A stretch of 7,614 nucleotides of DNA from an uncultured Ruminococcus sp. GTDB lineage: Bacteria > Bacillota > Clostridia > Oscillospirales > CAG-272. A model generated the notes under the pieces. The model was given only the letters and a program-made list of their open reading frames with translations, made no database searches and was not told where the DNA came from. The position numbers were made by a program, and so were the translations under genes. Of this stretch, positions 6,330-7,614 are shown in pieces. The first letter of the stretch is position 1. Each line of letters opens with the position of its first letter. Location: assembly GCA_902773455.1 (NCBI GenBank), contig CACYEW010000030.1:1-7614 (forward strand), read 5' to 3'.

Positions 6330-6773
6330 TCAAAACAGTGAAATAATATAGAAAATTATCCCGTATATCACGCTGCAAGCCGTGCCGTATATGACCACGG
6401 GTCCTGCGACCGTGAACATTTTAGCGCCCACGCCGTTGATAAAGCCCTCGCATTTTGCGTCTATCGACTGCGAGATCATGGCGTTCGCAAATCCCGTTAT
6501 CGGCACGAGCGTACCGGCTCCCGCGTGCTTTGCAATCTTATCGAATATTCCGGCGCCGGTAAGGATCGCCGTGATGAAGATAAGCGTCATCGAAACGAGC
6601 GCCGAAGCCGTATCGTCGCCGCATCCGGAAAACGAATACAGATCGAAAAATCCCTCGCCGATACAGCATATGAGCCCGCCTGCGAAAAAAGCTTTTATAC
6701 AGCATAAGAGCGTATCCGACTTTTTCGCGTGATTTCTGACGTAAATGTTATATATTCTCGGATCGTCCGTAAT
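6330..6773 (-). CDS. spoVAC: Stage V sporulation protein AC family membrane protein, non-canonical start
   Basis: The open frame from 6773 encodes 147 residues, close to the usual SpoVAC length of about 150. Family features include CIKAFFAGGLICCIGEGF (25-42), LTGAGIFDKIAKHAGAGTLV (71-90), VPITGFANAMI (90-100), CEGFINGVGAKMF (108-120) and AGPVVIYG (123-130). Four hydrophobic segments fit an integral protein of the spore inner membrane, where SpoVA proteins move Ca-dipicolinic acid into the forespore and out during germination. The only in-frame ATG is at 6590 (residue 62), which would delete the first membrane span and the conserved AFFAGGLIC segment, so it is unlikely to be the real start. 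No ATG, GTG, TTG or CTG lies in frame before codon 45. A strong GGGGGTGAT (6782-6774) abuts ATT at 6773; ACG at 6770 is the alternative. spoVAD and spoVAE, the usual downstream partners, are absent here. SpoVAEb is the closest alternative family. Confidence 0.85.
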   Translation of the reverse strand: MTDDPRIYNIYVRNHAKKSDTLLCCIKAFFAGGLICCIGEGFFDLYSFSGCGDDTASALVSMTLIFITAILTGAGIFDKIAKHAGAGTLVPITGFANAMISQSIDAKCEGFINGVGAKMFTVAGPVVIYGTACSVIYGIIFYIISLF

Positions 6774-6782
6774 ATCACCCCC
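6771..6782 (-). promoter_or_regulatory. Ribosome binding site and probable ATT start of spoVAC
   Basis: On the minus strand GGGGGTGAT (6782-6774) closely matches the anti-Shine-Dalgarno complement GGAGGTGAT. It is followed by ATT (6773-6771) and ACG (6770-6768), both in frame with the conserved protein. Counted from the G run, the gap is 4 nt to ATT, as for the glycosidase ATG, and 7 nt to ACG, as for the rsuA ATG. The site shows that translation should begin here despite the lack of a standard codon. Confidence 0.55.
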
Positions 6783-6819
6783 GCGTATTTTTGACCGTGC
6801 CCCGGCGTTTTATTCGGGA

Positions 6820-6848
6820 TTGACAAAACTCCGCTTTTGTGATAAAAT
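6820..6848 (+). promoter_or_regulatory. Sigma-A promoter for the pseudouridine synthase gene
   Basis: TTGACA (6820-6825) and TAAAAT (6843-6848) are separated by 17 bp, with a TG extended -10. The expected start is near 6855, so the mRNA would begin inside or just before the GGCGGGGTGAT Shine-Dalgarno (6851-6861), leaving a very short leader. The promoter occupies most of the divergent gap with spoVAC. Confidence 0.8.
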
Positions 6849-6864
6849 ACGGCGGGGTGATAAA

Positions 6865-7581
6865 ATGAGACTTGACAAGTTTTTTTCAAACACGGCGACG
6901 CTTTCGAGAAGCGAGTGCGCCAAAGCGTGCAGAGCCGGACTCGTATCGGTGGACGGGACGGTTATCAAAGATCCGTCATTTCAGGTCGATCCGGAAAAAA
7001 ACGCGATCGCGTACAAAGGCGAGCGGATAAACTATAAGAAATATATCTATATAATGCTCAACAAGCCGGAAGGTTACGTCTGCTCAAACGACGAGCCGGG
7101 CGGCAGTATCGTTTTCGAGCTGATAGATCAGAAGCTTCTGAAACTCGGTCTTTTCGTCTGCGGCAGGCTCGATAAAGATACGACGGGGCTCGTTATCATA
7201 ACCAACGACGGCACATCGGCGCACAATGCGCTCTCGCCGAAGCGCCACGTTTCAAAGGAATACGAATTCGCGCTCGCCGATCCGATATCCGAAGCAGATC
7301 TCGATACTTTGAGAGGCGGTGCGACGCTTGCGGACGGCACCGAAACTTTACCGTGCGAAATAAAAATGACCGGCGAAAAAGAAGGAATCATAATACTTCA
7401 CGAGGGCAAATATCATCAGATAAAGCGTATGTTCGCCTCGGTCGGCAACAAGATCGTGCGGCTCGCACGCACGAAATTCGGCGGAATTTCACTCGATCCG
7501 TCGCTTCCGCAGGGAAAATGGCGGTATCTGACTGAGCAAGAAGGAACGGTTTTTGCCGAAAATAATAAAAAAACATATTGA
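6865..7581 (+). CDS. rsuA: 16S rRNA pseudouridine synthase, RsuA family
   Basis: The 238-residue protein matches the RsuA/RluB/RluE/RluF family, which isomerises a specific rRNA uridine to pseudouridine; RsuA proper modifies U516 of 16S rRNA. Residues 1-50 are an S4 RNA-binding domain (MRLDKFFSN, then LSRSECAKACRAGLVSVDG). The catalytic domain follows, with IMLNKPEGYVCSND (63-76), GRLDKDTTGLVIITNDG (100-116) carrying the catalytic Asp103, the SPKRHVSKEYEF segment (124-135), and HQIKRMFASVGNKIVRL (184-200). Length is normal for the family. ATG 6865 is chosen over the in-frame ATG 40 codons upstream because it starts the S4 domain, follows GGGGTGAT at 7-nt spacing, and lies after the promoter. 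RsuA rather than RluB/E/F is the best guess from the short S4 segment and the overall form, but the exact target uridine is an inference. Confidence 0.93.
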   Translation: MRLDKFFSNTATLSRSECAKACRAGLVSVDGTVIKDPSFQVDPEKNAIAYKGERINYKKYIYIMLNKPEGYVCSNDEPGGSIVFELIDQKLLKLGLFVCGRLDKDTTGLVIITNDGTSAHNALSPKRHVSKEYEFALADPISEADLDTLRGGATLADGTETLPCEIKMTGEKEGIIILHEGKYHQIKRMFASVGNKIVRLARTKFGGISLDPSLPQGKWRYLTEQEGTVFAENNKKTY

Positions 7582-7606
7582 CCTGCCGCCTCCGCTTTGG
7601 TATAAT
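7578..7606 (+). promoter_or_regulatory. Sigma-A promoter overlapping the rsuA stop codon, pointing out of the window
   Basis: TTGACC (7578-7583) and TATAAT (7601-7606) are 17 bp apart. The rsuA TGA (7579-7581) lies inside the -35 box. No terminator separates rsuA from this promoter, so the next gene, outside the window, would be read from its own promoter and perhaps also by read-through from rsuA. Confidence 0.75.
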
Positions 7607-7614
7607 AAGCAAAA

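Noticed and set aside
6382..6732. Plus-strand open frame of 116 codons
   Set aside because: It is antisense to the SpoVAC-like gene, whose conserved motifs are clear on the minus strand.
6786..6815. Possible forespore (sigma-F/G) promoter for spoVAC: GAATA (6815-6811), 15 bp, GTCAAAAATA (6795-6786)
   Set aside because: The boxes fit the sigma-F/G pattern fairly well, but the implied start near 6780 falls inside the Shine-Dalgarno, leaving almost no leader. Kept only as a weak lead; 5' end mapping would decide.
6745..6864. Longer rsuA form starting at ATG 6745
   Set aside because: The extra 40 codons cover the promoter and Shine-Dalgarno of rsuA and overlap the 5' end of spoVAC. The S4 domain begins exactly at ATG 6865, as in the family.
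1..7614. CRISPR array, transposon, prophage, toxin-antitoxin or defence system
   Set aside because: No direct repeats with spacers, no transposase or integrase motifs, no terminal inverted repeats around a gene, and no paired small toxin/antitoxin frames were seen. The tRNA-Thr is intact with no duplicated 3' end that would suggest an attachment site.

Overview
The window looks like a chromosomal stretch from a spore-forming, Gram-positive bacterium of the Clostridia/Bacillota type with moderate GC. The evidence is a SpoVAC-family sporulation membrane protein, GGAGG-type ribosome binding sites, sigma-A promoters with 17-bp spacers, a Thr-rich TEAP linker in a lipoprotein, and a C-terminally membrane-anchored surface glycosidase. 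The genus cannot be named from the sequence alone.

Layout. Everything from 1 to 6773 is on the minus strand; only the last gene (6865-7581) is on the plus strand. Read in the minus direction: a spoVAC-like gene (6773-6330) with no recognisable ATG/GTG/TTG start; a large secreted glycoside hydrolase of the GH71/GH99-like group (6262-3671), whose promoter starts 8 bp after the spoVAC stop; its terminator; tRNA-Thr(GGT) with its own consensus promoter and terminator (3559-3484); free methionine-(R)-sulfoxide reductase (3312-2866); a lipoprotein with two related beta-rich domains (2667-1402); and an unrecognised multi-pass membrane protein that runs off the left edge (1294-1). On the plus strand is an RsuA-family 16S rRNA pseudouridine synthase (6865-7581). 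A strong promoter overlaps its stop codon and points out of the window.

How the genes relate. These look mostly like independent transcription units rather than one pathway. Four of the five intervals between minus-strand genes contain a rho-independent terminator, and most units have their own near-consensus promoter. The exception is spoVAC to the glycosidase, where no terminator was found, so read-through is possible. The glycosidase and the lipoprotein are both exported surface proteins with probable carbohydrate-binding folds, but nothing in the sequence ties them to one substrate. I did not see mobile elements, CRISPR arrays, phage genes or a defence system. The points most worth a second look are the start of the solitary spoVAC gene, the T7 run and leader ORF ahead of the membrane protein, the structured leaders, and the glycosidase architecture.
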